Source: Liopterus haemorrhoidalis
Lineage: Eukaryota; Arthropoda; Insecta; Coleoptera; Dytiscidae
Assembly (NCBI GenBank): GCA_963971575.1
Contig: OZ020619.1
Location: forward strand, 24,310,813-24,374,812
Length of the DNA: 64,000 nucleotides
Direction of reading: 5' to 3'
Of this stretch, positions 32,229 to 40,852 are shown piece by piece. Each line of letters opens with the position of its first letter. Positions within the stretch are counted from its first letter, which is position 1. The notes under the pieces were generated by a model that did not search any database, was not told the origin of the DNA, and was given only the letters and a program-made list of their open reading frames with translations. A program made the position numbers and the translations under genes.

Positions 32229-34974
32229 GCAGATAAATTTCCTACAGGTCAACGTAGATAGGTTTCGTGCAGCCCACGACCTGGCTTTAGCAACCGCACA
32301 GCAGAGAAATGTCGACGTTCTCTTGCTGTGTGAACCAAATCGGGCAATGACGAGGACTACTCGATGGACGACCGACCTCCGCGGGGACGTAGCCATATGC
32401 GTCCTAAACCAGGGCATACCTGTCAAAACTGTGAGTAGTTTCGACGGTTTCATCGTTGCTGTTTTTGACAGGGTGGATGTATACCTGAGCTACGTGTCCC
32501 CAAACATACCAGTAGCCAACTACGAGTTCCAGGTGGACGAACTCATGGACCAACTAACAAGAAGAGGAAAGCCAGCCATCATCGCGGGGGATTTTAACGC
32601 GAAGTCTGCGCTATGGGGATCGCCCATCTCAGATGTGAGGGGTGATATCATGGGTGAGTGGATTGCGTCTAGGAGCTTGACTGTTTGCAACAGGGGAGAT
32701 ACGCCCACATTCCGCAGAGGGGCTTCCGCCTCATTCATTGATATCACCCTCGCGTCGGCGGACATCGCGGGACACATCACCGGATGGACGGTACTTAGCG
32801 CTGAGTCCCTCTCCTTGCATGCGTACATCGCCTTCCAGCTTGGGGAGAAACCCAGAAAAAGGTCATATGTTTCCACGAAATACGTCGTAGACTGGGAGGG
32901 TTTTAGGGAAGGTATTGCCCGTCGCCTCCCCCTACTAACCAGTGAGGACAGGACCGACTATAGACAGGCAACTAGGATGCTCGCCGACGAAATTCGGTCT
33001 GCCACGGTATCCTTCGAGGATGAAAAGCGCATGCCGTACTGGTGGAACGAGGAGATCTCGCGGCTTAGGGCCACGACCACGCTGGCCAGAAGAAGGCTTC
33101 AGAGGTCGAGAAGGACAGCTCCGCACGCCGAGGACACCGTTGCTGCAAACCAAACGTACAAGCTGATGAGGAGGGAGCTTTGTCGCAGCATTAAGCTTTC
33201 AAAGAACGAAGCGTGGAAACAGTTACTCCTTGACCTGGAGGAAGATACCTGGGGACAGGGGTACAAGATTGCGGTGAGTCAGTTTAGACGCGCCACACCC
33301 TCACACATAGAGCCCGACGGCGAAAAGCGTATCCTCGATGCCCTTTTCCCCAGAGTAAGGCCAACCCGATCGAACCGCAGAGCCAGCGTCTCCGAATACG
33401 AGCCCTTCACTGTATCGGAGATAAGCTCTGTTTTGTCAAGAATGAAGAAAGGAAAAGCTGTAGGTCCAGACAAAATTCCCTCTGAAGCCTTGAGTGTCGT
33501 GCAGGGGGTCGACGAGGAATATCTCAAGGAGATTTTCAACAAACTCCTCGAGACCCAGACCTTCCCCAGCGAATGGAAGACGGCCAGAGTGGTATTAATT
33601 CCGAAGAAGGGAGGTACTCCTGGCAGCACAACATACAGGCCGATAAGCTTGCTCAACACGATGAGCAAGGCCTTCGAAGGCCTGATTAGACTTCGGCTAA
33701 ACCAGGAGATAGCAGAAAAGGGAGGCTTAGCGGAACACCAGTACGGTTTTCACACAGGCAGGTCCACTGTGGACGCCATGCAGGCAGTCCGAAACGAAGC
33801 GATGAATTCGGGCACGAAGTGGACCGTGTTGGTGACTTTGGATGTCCAAAACGCCTTCAACACGGTCAGATGGGAAAGCATCCTAGGGTGTCTTGAGGAG
33901 CTGAGGATCTCCAGATATATCGTCAATTTAATTGACGATTTCTTCAGAGACAGACGGATCGTCACAAAGAAAAACCGTCGCAAACTCAGTGCAGGGGTTC
34001 CACAGGGGTCGGTCCTCGGACCTACCCTGTGGAACGTTTTCTACGACGGAGTCTTGAGACTAGGTCTCTTGGAGAGAGCAAAGCTAATCGGATTTGCCGA
34101 CGATCTGGCCCTGACAGTCTCAGCTGACAACGAAGATGATCTGGTCGGCCACGCAAACGCCAACCTTTGGAAGATAACAGGGTGGACATCGGCACGTCAT
34201 CTCAAAATGGCCCCCGAGAAGACAGAGGCAGTAGTCCTGAAGGGTAAGAGGAACTGGAGAAACCTCAGCTTCAGAATTGGGAACATTACGGTGGCACCAA
34301 AGGTAGCGATCCGGTACTTGGGAGTGCTGCATACCGCGAGAGGTCTATTTACGGACCACATTATGCAGGCCTGTAGAAAGGCGGACGAACGGATGGGCGA
34401 GTTACGAAAGCTCATGCCAAACATCGGCGGCCCCAGCAGCAGCAAACGTGCTGTGCTGGCCGGGGTTTACCACTCCATCGTACTTTACGGTGCCCCCGTT
34501 TGGGCAGACATGCTTAAGTACAGGAAGTACAAAGAAATTCTAGGAAGTAGCCAGAGAAAAGCCCTAATTGGCATATCATCAGCCTACAGAACAGCCTCTA
34601 CTGCTGCGCTCCAGGTTATCACTGGTGTAATCCCCATTCACCTGTGGATAGCTGAGCGCAGAGCAGTGTACGACAATGGGTCCACCCCAGAGGCCAAAGC
34701 GGAAGCCAGGAGCGCGACCATCGCTGCGTGGCAGAGCGAGTGGGACATCGACACCGGGAAGGCCAGGTGGAGCAAAAGACTTATACTGCGGCTCGAGCCC
34801 TGGCTAAAGGCAAAAGTGCGGTCTTTGGACTACTTCCTGACCCAATTCCTCACGGGTCACGGTTCATATAAGTCCTACACACATCGTATCGGGAAGGATG
34901 CCGACGATAGATGTGTGTACTGCGGCGAAGTGGACACACCCGAGGTTAGGTTAGGTAAGGTTAGGTTAGGTTAG
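32221..34974 (+). CDS. R1-like retrotransposon ORF2: endonuclease and reverse transcriptase, 3'-truncated
   Basis: The ATG at 32221 overlaps ORF1's stop in ATGGATAG, an arrangement suited to termination-reinitiation. Residues 1-210 form an APE-type endonuclease (INFLQVNVDRFRAAHDLA, LLLCEPN, GDFNAKSALWGS near 122, SFIDITLAS, SLSLHAYIA). The reverse transcriptase follows, with YRPISLLNTMSKAFEGLIRL near 467, TLDVQNAFNTVRWESIL, GVPQGSVLGPTLWNVFYD, and FADD near 625 instead of YADD. The C-terminal zinc motif opens with DRCVYCGEVDTPE near 897, but the expected His and Cys are lost because the sequence turns into TTAGG repeats encoding VRLGKVRLG and a stop. About 100 residues are missing relative to R1 relatives. 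Otherwise the frame is intact. Confidence 0.9.
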   Translation: MDRQINFLQVNVDRFRAAHDLALATAQQRNVDVLLLCEPNRAMTRTTRWTTDLRGDVAICVLNQGIPVKTVSSFDGFIVAVFDRVDVYLSYVSPNIPVANYEFQVDELMDQLTRRGKPAIIAGDFNAKSALWGSPISDVRGDIMGEWIASRSLTVCNRGDTPTFRRGASASFIDITLASADIAGHITGWTVLSAESLSLHAYIAFQLGEKPRKRSYVSTKYVVDWEGFREGIARRLPLLTSEDRTDYRQATRMLADEIRSATVSFEDEKRMPYWWNEEISRLRATTTLARRRLQRSRRTAPHAEDTVAANQTYKLMRRELCRSIKLSKNEAWKQLLLDLEEDTWGQGYKIAVSQFRRATPSHIEPDGEKRILDALFPRVRPTRSNRRASVSEYEPFTVSEISSVLSRMKKGKAVGPDKIPSEALSVVQGVDEEYLKEIFNKLLETQTFPSEWKTARVVLIPKKGGTPGSTTYRPISLLNTMSKAFEGLIRLRLNQEIAEKGGLAEHQYGFHTGRSTVDAMQAVRNEAMNSGTKWTVLVTLDVQNAFNTVRWESILGCLEELRISRYIVNLIDDFFRDRRIVTKKNRRKLSAGVPQGSVLGPTLWNVFYDGVLRLGLLERAKLIGFADDLALTVSADNEDDLVGHANANLWKITGWTSARHLKMAPEKTEAVVLKGKRNWRNLSFRIGNITVAPKVAIRYLGVLHTARGLFTDHIMQACRKADERMGELRKLMPNIGGPSSSKRAVLAGVYHSIVLYGAPVWADMLKYRKYKEILGSSQRKALIGISSAYRTASTAALQVITGVIPIHLWIAERRAVYDNGSTPEAKAEARSATIAAWQSEWDIDTGKARWSKRLILRLEPWLKAKVRSLDYFLTQFLTGHGSYKSYTHRIGKDADDRCVYCGEVDTPEVRLGKVRLG

Positions 34975-35125
34975 TAAGGGTTTAGTTAGAAGAAGCCGAG
35001 CGAAGCGAGCTACGCATCTTCTAGTTTAATGACAAAACACTATTAGGTTAGGTTAAGTTAGTAAGGGCTTGGTTAGAAGAAGCCGAGCGAAGCAAGCTAC
35101 CCATCATCTAGTTTAATGACAAAAC
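34940..35125 (+). repeat. TTAGG tract and two copies of a flanking repeat, 3' side
   Basis: GAGGTTAGGTTAGGTAAGGT and further TTAGG units (34940-34974) are followed by two ~75-bp copies of GTTAGAAGAAGCCGAGCGAA ... TCTAGTTTAATGACAAAACA (starting near 34985 and 35070), separated by ATTAGGTTAGGTTAAGTTAG. A related copy precedes the element at 29495-29580. The retrotransposon therefore lies inside a small tandem array of this repeat. Confidence 0.8.
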
Positions 35126-35230
35126 AAACTCACACTAACATAACAATGCCACCTGTTTAGAATCACCGTACATTGAACAAATCATGTGTGGTATGACGCG
35201 GGTTGACACATGCACAGTTGCGTTTTTTTT

Positions 35231-35330
35231 AGTCTGTCAACTTTTATTGACCACTGCTTTTTTGGCTTTCCGATCCCCTCGGCATTCCTCTCAAATATTT
35301 ACAAAATATTTTTTTTTCGATGAATTGACG
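35231..35330 (-). repeat. Right ~100-bp inverted repeat of the 6.2-kb unit
   Basis: This is the reverse complement of 29137-29232, including GACCACTGCTTTTTTGGCTT, TCCGATCCCCTCGGCATTCC and CGATGAATTGACG. Together the pair brackets the TTAGG array and the R1-like element. Confidence 0.9.
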
Positions 35331-35466
35331 TTTCGATGAACGGATCATTCGATGAATTGATTTTCGATGAATTGATTTTCGATGAATTGATTTTCAATGA
35401 ATTGATTTTCCATGAATGGATTTTCGATGAATTGATTTTCGATAAATTGATTTTCGATGAAATTAC
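35331..35466 (+). repeat. 15-bp minisatellite (GATGAATTGATTTTC)n
   Basis: About eight to nine units of TTTTCGATGAATTGA with single-base variants abut the outer end of the right inverted repeat. One unit-like motif (TCAATTCATCGAAAA) is also part of both inverted repeats, so the array probably grew from the element terminus. The repeated short open frame across it is not a gene. Confidence 0.9.
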
Positions 35467-35800
35467 CGTGAATCGGGTAAAACGATCAGATGTTCAGCAT
35501 TCTACTGTATTGTACAGTAAAATCAATTAACTTCAATTTTGAGATTTTTAAAAACCCGATTTCTTTTTGGAACGTTTAAATCACACTATTCGGGGTTTAA
35601 CTATGTTTTGTATTATTGAACGCTGAAAGGTTCAATTATGTTTATAACTACAACTTCAACAAGGTTAATTCTGCTGAGAGCACGTGGCTAATGACAAAAA
35701 TATCGATGTCATATAATTAAAAGCTCCTCATTAATAACAAATTACATGGACAAATATAAATTTAAAACCAACATTTTAGTATGCCATTTTCTCTTTCAAA
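35467..35800. promoter_or_regulatory. Upstream region of the gustatory receptor
   Basis: This is AT-rich sequence between the minisatellite and the receptor start codon. A TATA-like ATATAAATTT lies at 35754-35763, about 40 bp before the ATG. No promoter can be proven. Confidence 0.3.
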
Positions 35801-36706
35801 ATGAACGATATTTTTAGTGCTTTTAAACCTTTATATTACTTTGGAAAAATATTTGGTTCTATTTCATTTTCCATCCACGGACAACCAAAAGCACGAAAAT
35901 TGAAGGTTACAAAAACAGACAACTTAATTTTATGTTTCCAAATATTTTTTTCATCAGTTATATTAATTTTATTGATAATTAATGCATTGAGTTCTAATAT
36001 ATTTGTTTTTAATGACAGCTCTGTCACAACATTTAATTTTGAATACTTCACAAATTTAGTATTTATGATTACTTCTTCTATTATGGTGCCAATTTCGTTT
36101 CTATTTAGTGTTACAAACAGAAAAAATATGCGTGAGATTTTGTTAAGTTTAGATTATTTTTGTAGATATTATGAAAATGAAAATAATATTAATTATGGTT
36201 TTTTAAAATTAACATGTTTTGTGATCATAGCATTAACATTTTTATTTGTTATTGGCTATACAATTGTCGACACTTTTTATTACGAATTCAACTATACACT
36301 GGCAATTATCGATGTTTTATCTTCTTTTATCGCGGCTTCCATAGAAATGCAATTTATTTTTATTCTTTGTGTTACCTCAATGCTTTTAAGTCAGTTAAAT
36401 AAAAATATTTTGAAAGCTGGGTATTCATATAATTACCTAAAAGTTGAAGAACTTTTGAAAAATTCAATGAACAAGCATACTGAATTGTTCAATATTTGTG
36501 TTGGTCTGAATGGAAAAATGAATATTATAATAATTAGAGTACTATTTGGATTCTTGAGTTTGTCCTATAGCTGTTTTCATATACAGAAAAGTATGGCCTC
36601 TCAAACATTGAATGTGCCTTTAGTGTTGGATCTTTTTTTATGGTGTTGTTCTAACCTTTGTACTATTACATTGTTAATTATCGTCTGTGAATCTACAAAA
36701 TATAAG
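35801..36706 (+). CDS. Gustatory receptor (7tm_7 family), large first exon
   Basis: ATG 35801 (context TCAAAATGA) opens 302 codons ending at a phase-0 donor AAG|GTAGGT at 36706/36707. Six hydrophobic segments are visible at about 41-63, 83-104, 135-158, 167-196, 241-262 and 272-296. The sequence before the last two, LLKNSMNKHTELFNICVGLN followed by GKMNIIIIRVLFGF, matches the H..L...C..LN signature of insect gustatory receptors. The exon stops at CESTKYK, the usual place of a conserved intron in this family, so the last transmembrane segment and the C-terminal TY.....QF motif must lie in later exons. None was recognised; a mariner relic begins within 150 bp. Receptors of this family are ligand-gated cation channels in taste neuron dendrites. 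There is no stop or frameshift, so the gene may be functional. Confidence 0.8.
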
Positions 36707-36839
36707 GTAGGTACTTACTTATGTGGTCTTTAAGGGTTAGGGTAAACATCACAAATTACAAGAATCTCATGCAAAACTGACAATTTGTCTATACATCATA
36801 TTTTGCAGCGAATTTTTATTTATCTAATAACGAATGTTT

Positions 36840-37860
36840 TTATTTGAGGTTTTTGTTGAGGGATAGAACTTTAAAATGAAATAAAACACATAAAAATCGT
36901 GGCTGACTCGAATAAAGTGCAATCTGGAAGTCCAATTTTTTACCCCTTTTTGGAGCAGCTGGGGCCGTTATCGGCAATAATGTGGCGAATGTTGGCTTCC
37001 AAGTCGTTCATCGTCTCTGGTTTGTCGGCGTAGATCTGCAACTTCACATATCCACAGAAAATAATCCAAAGGTATTAAATCGCACGCTCTTAGAAGCCAA
37101 TTCACAAGTCTATTACGCAAAATTATGCGCTCATCGAATATTTCCTTCAATTAATCGCTTGAGGCGCGCGCTGGGTGGCATGTTGCGCCGTCTTGCTGAA
37201 ACCACAGCTCTTCCACATTAATGCTATTCAATTGGGGAACGAAAAGTCAGTAATCGTGGTTCTATAGCGGTCTCCATTGACTGTAACGTTCTGGCCGGCA
37301 TCATTTTTGAAACAGTGATTTTTTGTGGATGTAACGGCGTCTCAACGGCTTGACGTAGCTATTCAACCAAAAAAGAGCCTCATCGCTGAATAAAATTTTC
37401 TGGTGAAAATGAGGATCAAGAGCAATCTCGTTTTCGGCCCATTCGCCGAACGTACGACGCACACGATGGTCATGCGGCTTAAACACTTGCACGAGCTGGA
37501 TCTTGTAAGTTCGTTAACCAATATCTTTCCGCAAAATCTTCCATAAAGTGGATGGACACAGCTCCAATTGCTGTACACGATGGCGAATCGACTCATTCGG
37601 GTCCTCCTCAATACTACGCTCCATAGCAACAATAGCTTCTTCGGTGCGCACTGTACGACGTCTTAGCAGATGCATATTATCAAATATGTATGTGTGGTGC
37701 GAAAACGATCCATGGTTATTCGGATGGACGATTATGTCGACCGTAAAATGGACGTAGCGCACGGTAAGTTTCGGGATCTGAACCACGATTTTTGAAATAA
37801 ATTTGCACAATTTGCAAGCGTTGTTCTGGCGTAAGTCTATTCATGGTGAAATGGCAAACC
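36840..37860 (-). pseudogene. Mariner/Tc1-like transposase with DUF4817 helix-turn-helix, decayed
   Basis: On the minus strand, near 37845, the residues LTPEQRLQ open a helix-turn-helix of the DUF4817 type. The segment 37632-37514 and its neighbours then carry RTVRTEEAIVAMERSIEED, IRHRVQQLELCPSTLWKILR and, after a frame change near 37510, VRRTFGEWAENEIALDPHFH and QKILFSDEALFWLNSYV, where the D of FSDEA is the first catalytic residue. Farther down (37150-36968) LIPLDYFLWICEVADL represents the third catalytic block. Several stops and frameshifts show it is long dead. Terminal repeats were not resolved. Confidence 0.7.
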
Positions 37861-38039
37861 AAACTGAACACAAACCAGCTGTCAGCTATCAAAATGACCG
37901 TCTATAGTAACAGCGTTGCCAATTCGAAAAACAAATCTCTAAACAAAACACACTTTATATATCTTTATATTGTTAATTATTGTAAATATTAGTTTTGTAT
38001 AAGAAACTTGTGAGAAGAGCAGTGTTTACTCTATCCCAG

Positions 38040-38210
38040 TGTCGTGGCGTCAGACGGAATTAATGTCTATTCCAAATGATTAGGCGGAACTAGATTTTCA
38101 AATCTAGTAATTTTTACAGATTGATTGAAGCTTTTGATCATTTTGTTCAGGAAAAGCCAACTTCAATATATAAAAAAATAGCTAATGACAACTTACAAAA
38201 ATGATTTTTT
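38040..38210. mobile_element. MITE fragment, GATTAGGCGGAACTAG family
   Basis: The sequence GTCTATTCCAAATGATTAGG followed by CGGAACTAGATTTTCAAATC and TTTGATCATTTTGTTCAG recurs at 43565-43735, where both inverted ends are preserved. Here only one end is complete. Confidence 0.6.
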
Positions 38211-38472
38211 TTTAGTATATATAATTTTAAATCTTTAGCTAAAAAATATTTTATTAAGATAATTTATTTCTTATTTGTTATATTTAAATATGGTTATAAT
38301 ATTTACTTTAAATTGGTCTGATGCATAAAGTATAAATTAAAGTACAAAATATGTCGAATATTAAAAAGATGCTGATATAAAACTGCTGGGTGTAGTTTTA
38401 TTTTGTGCAATAAGACTGGGAGAATTCGGATGTATGTATAACGGGTATATCCGCGCAAGAACGGGATACGTC

Positions 38473-38803
38473 CAGTGACGGACTAAGGAAAAACAGGGCC
38501 CTAGGTACAGGGTCGCCCTAACCACAGGGCTAAATGGGCTATAGCCCCAGGGCGCAAGCCTTTTGGGGCGGCAATTTTTATTTGCGATATATATATTTTT
38601 TTGTTATTATTAGTTATTTAACTATTAGTAGCTCACGGGCGCCGAATTTCTTAAGACGGCCCTGCCTAGGCAAAGTTTCCATTGCAGGCCATACTAGTTA
38701 AAAAAATCATAAAATAATGGAAAAAATGTATTAAATCCGTCTTATGGGCCTCAAAAAAATACGGGCCCTAGGCAGTTGCCTAGCTTACCAAAGTCCGCCC
38801 CTG
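38473..38803. mobile_element. hAT-type MITE, outer element
   Basis: The left end CAGTGACGGACTAAGG and the complement of the right end CAGGGGCGGACTTTGG are hAT-like inverted termini; the inner flanks GGGCCCTAGG occur at both sides. No exact TSD is left. A second, smaller hAT MITE is inserted inside. Confidence 0.6.
38500..38672. mobile_element. Nested hAT MITE, TSD CCTAGGTA/CCTAGGCA
   Basis: The element 38508-38664 (157 bp) starts CAGGGTCGCCCTAACC and ends TTAAGACGGCCCTG, flanked by CCTAGGTA and CCTAGGCA (seven of eight bases identical). Removing it restores the palindromic GGGCCCTAGG context of the outer element. Confidence 0.7.
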
Positions 38804-38813
38804 ATCCCCCAAA

Positions 38814-38836
38814 CTCGACGTATTATACGTCGAGTA
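38814..38836. repeat. Short perfect inverted repeat ACTCGACGTA
   Basis: ACTCGACGTA and TACGTCGAGT flank TTA. It could be a stem-loop; its role is unknown. Confidence 0.6.
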
Positions 38837-39147
38837 TGAAACAACGTCAGGGAGTGTGATGTAAGCTAGTTTGGATGCACACTGAAAGTAATCTTATTTT
38901 AGTTCACCGGTGGGGTTTACAGCTGCTCGGGTGCGTAGTTAACCCATTAGAGCCCGTAATTCTGTGGATGTTATTTTCAAGATATTTATATCAAAATCAT
39001 TCTAAAATATCAGTATACAACTAGTAAAGGCAATTTCATTTTCAAAAAATATACCCCTTACGAAATATTAGCAGGCAACTATAGTTGCCGACGGGCAGAT
39101 AGATGTAAAAAAATGAAAAACAAACAATTTTTAAGAAATACAAAATT

Positions 39148-40137
39148 TTATTTTACTATGAAACTAACATTATTTTTTACATTTATTTTATGTTTTTTAG
39201 AATGAAAAGTTTTAAAACAAGCAACTGGATGTAGCGGTGCATCACATTTTCGGCAAATATATATTGTTCTTTTATTACATACACGACACCGACGATATTT
39301 TGATTCCCCTCGTTCAACAATATGGTCAGTACGGTCTGTTCGTAGTTCATTTAGCACAGGAGAAAACACTATTGATGGCCTATTTCCAAGTTGTACTTTT
39401 GGAGTACCAAAAGATTTAAGAATAAAAACAGCACATTGCCGTCTAAACTCTAAAAGTGGTATTTCATTGCCTAAATGGCGATATAATAACCATCCTTGAA
39501 CGCAGGATATGCCAACTGCCCAAGAAAAGAATGGCCACCACCATTTTTAGTTCTTATACTACATCCATAAGTAGATACAAATTGATCCGATATGTCTACA
39601 CCACCCATATTAGTATTATATTTAGCAATCGGACCTGGAACTGGCACAGATATGGTCTTCTTTTCTGCCCGAGAGTATCGTGATGCTGCTTTCGTTGGAT
39701 TTATAGAATGAAAGTTTGTCAAAACAGTGAAAACACTATTATCCTTCCATCGAACAGCCAATAAATCATCGCATGCAGAGATTTTTTACTCCAGAATCTT
39801 CAAGTTTCATTGATGGAGATATGCGATTTAGGTGCAATGTTCCATTCCCGCCCAAACCTCTTAAAATTAGTTCTTGTAGTAAATTTCCCAAAGTAAACAA
39901 ATTGTCAAAATATAATATTACCCCAGCAGGAAGGGTCATAGGCTCAACTAATCCTAGATCAACATCTCCTCCTTGATCCGTGTCAATACCATATTCTTCC
40001 GGTGGGCATACTGTAATTGACTCTGGAATTACTTCATCTTCTTCAGTAACTGCCAGAATTTCATGAAGAACAGATCCTTTCCTTTCTTTGCCTCTATGGC
40101 AATTTAAAGAAATAATAATAATAATAATAAATAACAA
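39148..40137 (-). pseudogene. piggyBac-derived transposase, C-terminal half, broken
   Basis: Minus-strand segments 40137-39766, 39761-39471 and 39369-39148 lie in different frames. The first has LPAGVILYFDNLFTLGNLLQ, with the Asp of the catalytic triad, and LRGLGGNGTLHLNRI. The second has LLAVRWKDNSVFTVLTNFHS and PGPIAKYNTNMGGVDISDQF, with the GGVD..D motif. The third is the C-terminal cross-brace zinc finger, CRVCNKRTIYICRKCDAPLH followed by PVACFKTFH. All are diagnostic of the PGBD3/4-like branch. The N-terminal acidic region is missing and at least two frameshifts occur. Confidence 0.85.
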
Positions 40138-40414
40138 CAGTCATTCATAACATAATTTTCATAAGCGCTTATTAAATAAATTATGTAAGTGCCCGCCGGC
40201 AACTTTAGTTGCCACGCACTTTCAAGTCCAATTTTGAATATTTCAAAACCAAAATCTTTAAAAACTTTTCCAAGCAACATTCAAAATGAACGTTTTTCTT
40301 TATATTTTGACATATAACAAAATATGTTCATGCATAAAAATTAAAATTATACTTAACAATTCTTCCATAATGCACCGGTGGTAAATATTTAACTTGACGC
40401 TGCTTTCTTTAAAC

Positions 40415-40692
40415 TAAGACTATTTTAAGGTTGAAGCTGTAGAGCGATCAGCTGGTGGTAATTAGGATGTTAAATGATAGAGATATTTTGTTTCGACTAG
40501 TTTCGTGGGTAATTAACCTCACATCATCAGGAAATTTATTTTTTCTAAAATAATCAAGTCGAAACTAGTCGAAACAAAATATCTCTATCATTTAACATCC
40601 TAATTACCACCAGCTGATCGCTCTACAGCTTCAACCTTAATTCAATTTCTGGTGGTGAAAATGAACCTGTCAAACCGATTTAAGACTATTTT
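40415..40692. mobile_element. 254-bp hairpin element with 12-bp TSD TAAGACTATTTT
   Basis: The insert 40427-40680 lies in the piggyBac element between copies of TAAGACTATTTT (40415-40426 and 40681-40692). Arms 40427-40505 and 40560-40638 are perfect reverse complements over 79 bp; a 54-base loop separates them and a 42-bp single tail follows the right arm. There is no coding potential. The perfect arms indicate a recent origin or recent conversion. The loop contains a hammerhead-like core on the minus strand. Penelope-like elements, which carry hammerhead motifs in their terminal repeats and often insert as inverted partial copies, are the best guess. Confidence 0.7.
40490..40575 (-). ncRNA. 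Candidate hammerhead ribozyme core
   Basis: On the minus strand the sequence contains CUGAUGA (40530-40524), then UGUGAGGUUAAUUACCCAC, which folds as a six-pair helix II with a bulged A, and then GAAAC (40504-40500). Helix III would be formed by the element's inverted arms (GACUAGU with the CUAGUC after GAAA), placing a GUU cleavage triplet before the loop; helix I would be weak and AU-rich. These are the invariant hammerhead elements in correct order for a type III fold. One extra U after CUGAUGA and the poor helix I are deviations. Activity is untested. Confidence 0.45.
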
Positions 40693-40852
40693 GTTTGTAT
40701 GCACTTGAAGTGGTTTATTTATATTATGGATCATAAATAAAGGTACAGATAATAAGTGTTTACACGCGCATTGCCCTATGACTCAAATCATCAGAGTTTT
40801 AGGTAATAAAAACGTTGGCAACTTTAGTTGCCGAGGGGCTCTAATGGGTTAA

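Larger units (their letters stand above)
29593..34974 (+). mobile_element. R1/TRAS-like non-LTR retrotransposon, 3'-truncated, in TTAGG repeats
   Basis: A GC-rich element (about half G+C against roughly 30 percent around it) starts after a TTAGG tract and runs through a ~0.9-kb 5' untranslated region, ORF1 (gag-like) and ORF2 (endonuclease-reverse transcriptase) with an 8-base overlap. Both ORFs are undamaged over more than 4 kb, implying recent activity. It stops inside ORF2's C-terminal zinc motif and runs directly into (TTAGG)n in the same orientation. TTAGG on both sides recalls telomere-repeat-targeting TRAS/SART relatives of R1, though the junction is not a normal 3' end. Confidence 0.85.
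38939..40852. mobile_element. piggyBac-like transposon, TTAA TSD
   Basis: The element 38943-40848 (1906 bp) begins CCCATTAGAGCCC and ends GGGCTCTAATGGG, a perfect 13-bp inverted repeat, and is flanked by TTAA on both sides, the hallmark of piggyBac. Three 16-bp palindromes GGCAACTTTAGTTGCC (or with ATA) occur at about 39068, 40198 and 40817, suitable as subterminal binding sites. It contains a decayed transposase on the minus strand and a nested 254-bp hairpin element. Confidence 0.9.

Noticed and set aside
30282..34445. Antisense open frames across the R1-like element
   Set aside because: They are shadows of GC-rich sense ORFs with clear domains, and none shows a domain of its own.
34940..34975. 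True telomere end
   Set aside because: The TTAGG tracts are under 40 bp, degenerate and interstitial, with non-telomeric DNA on both sides.
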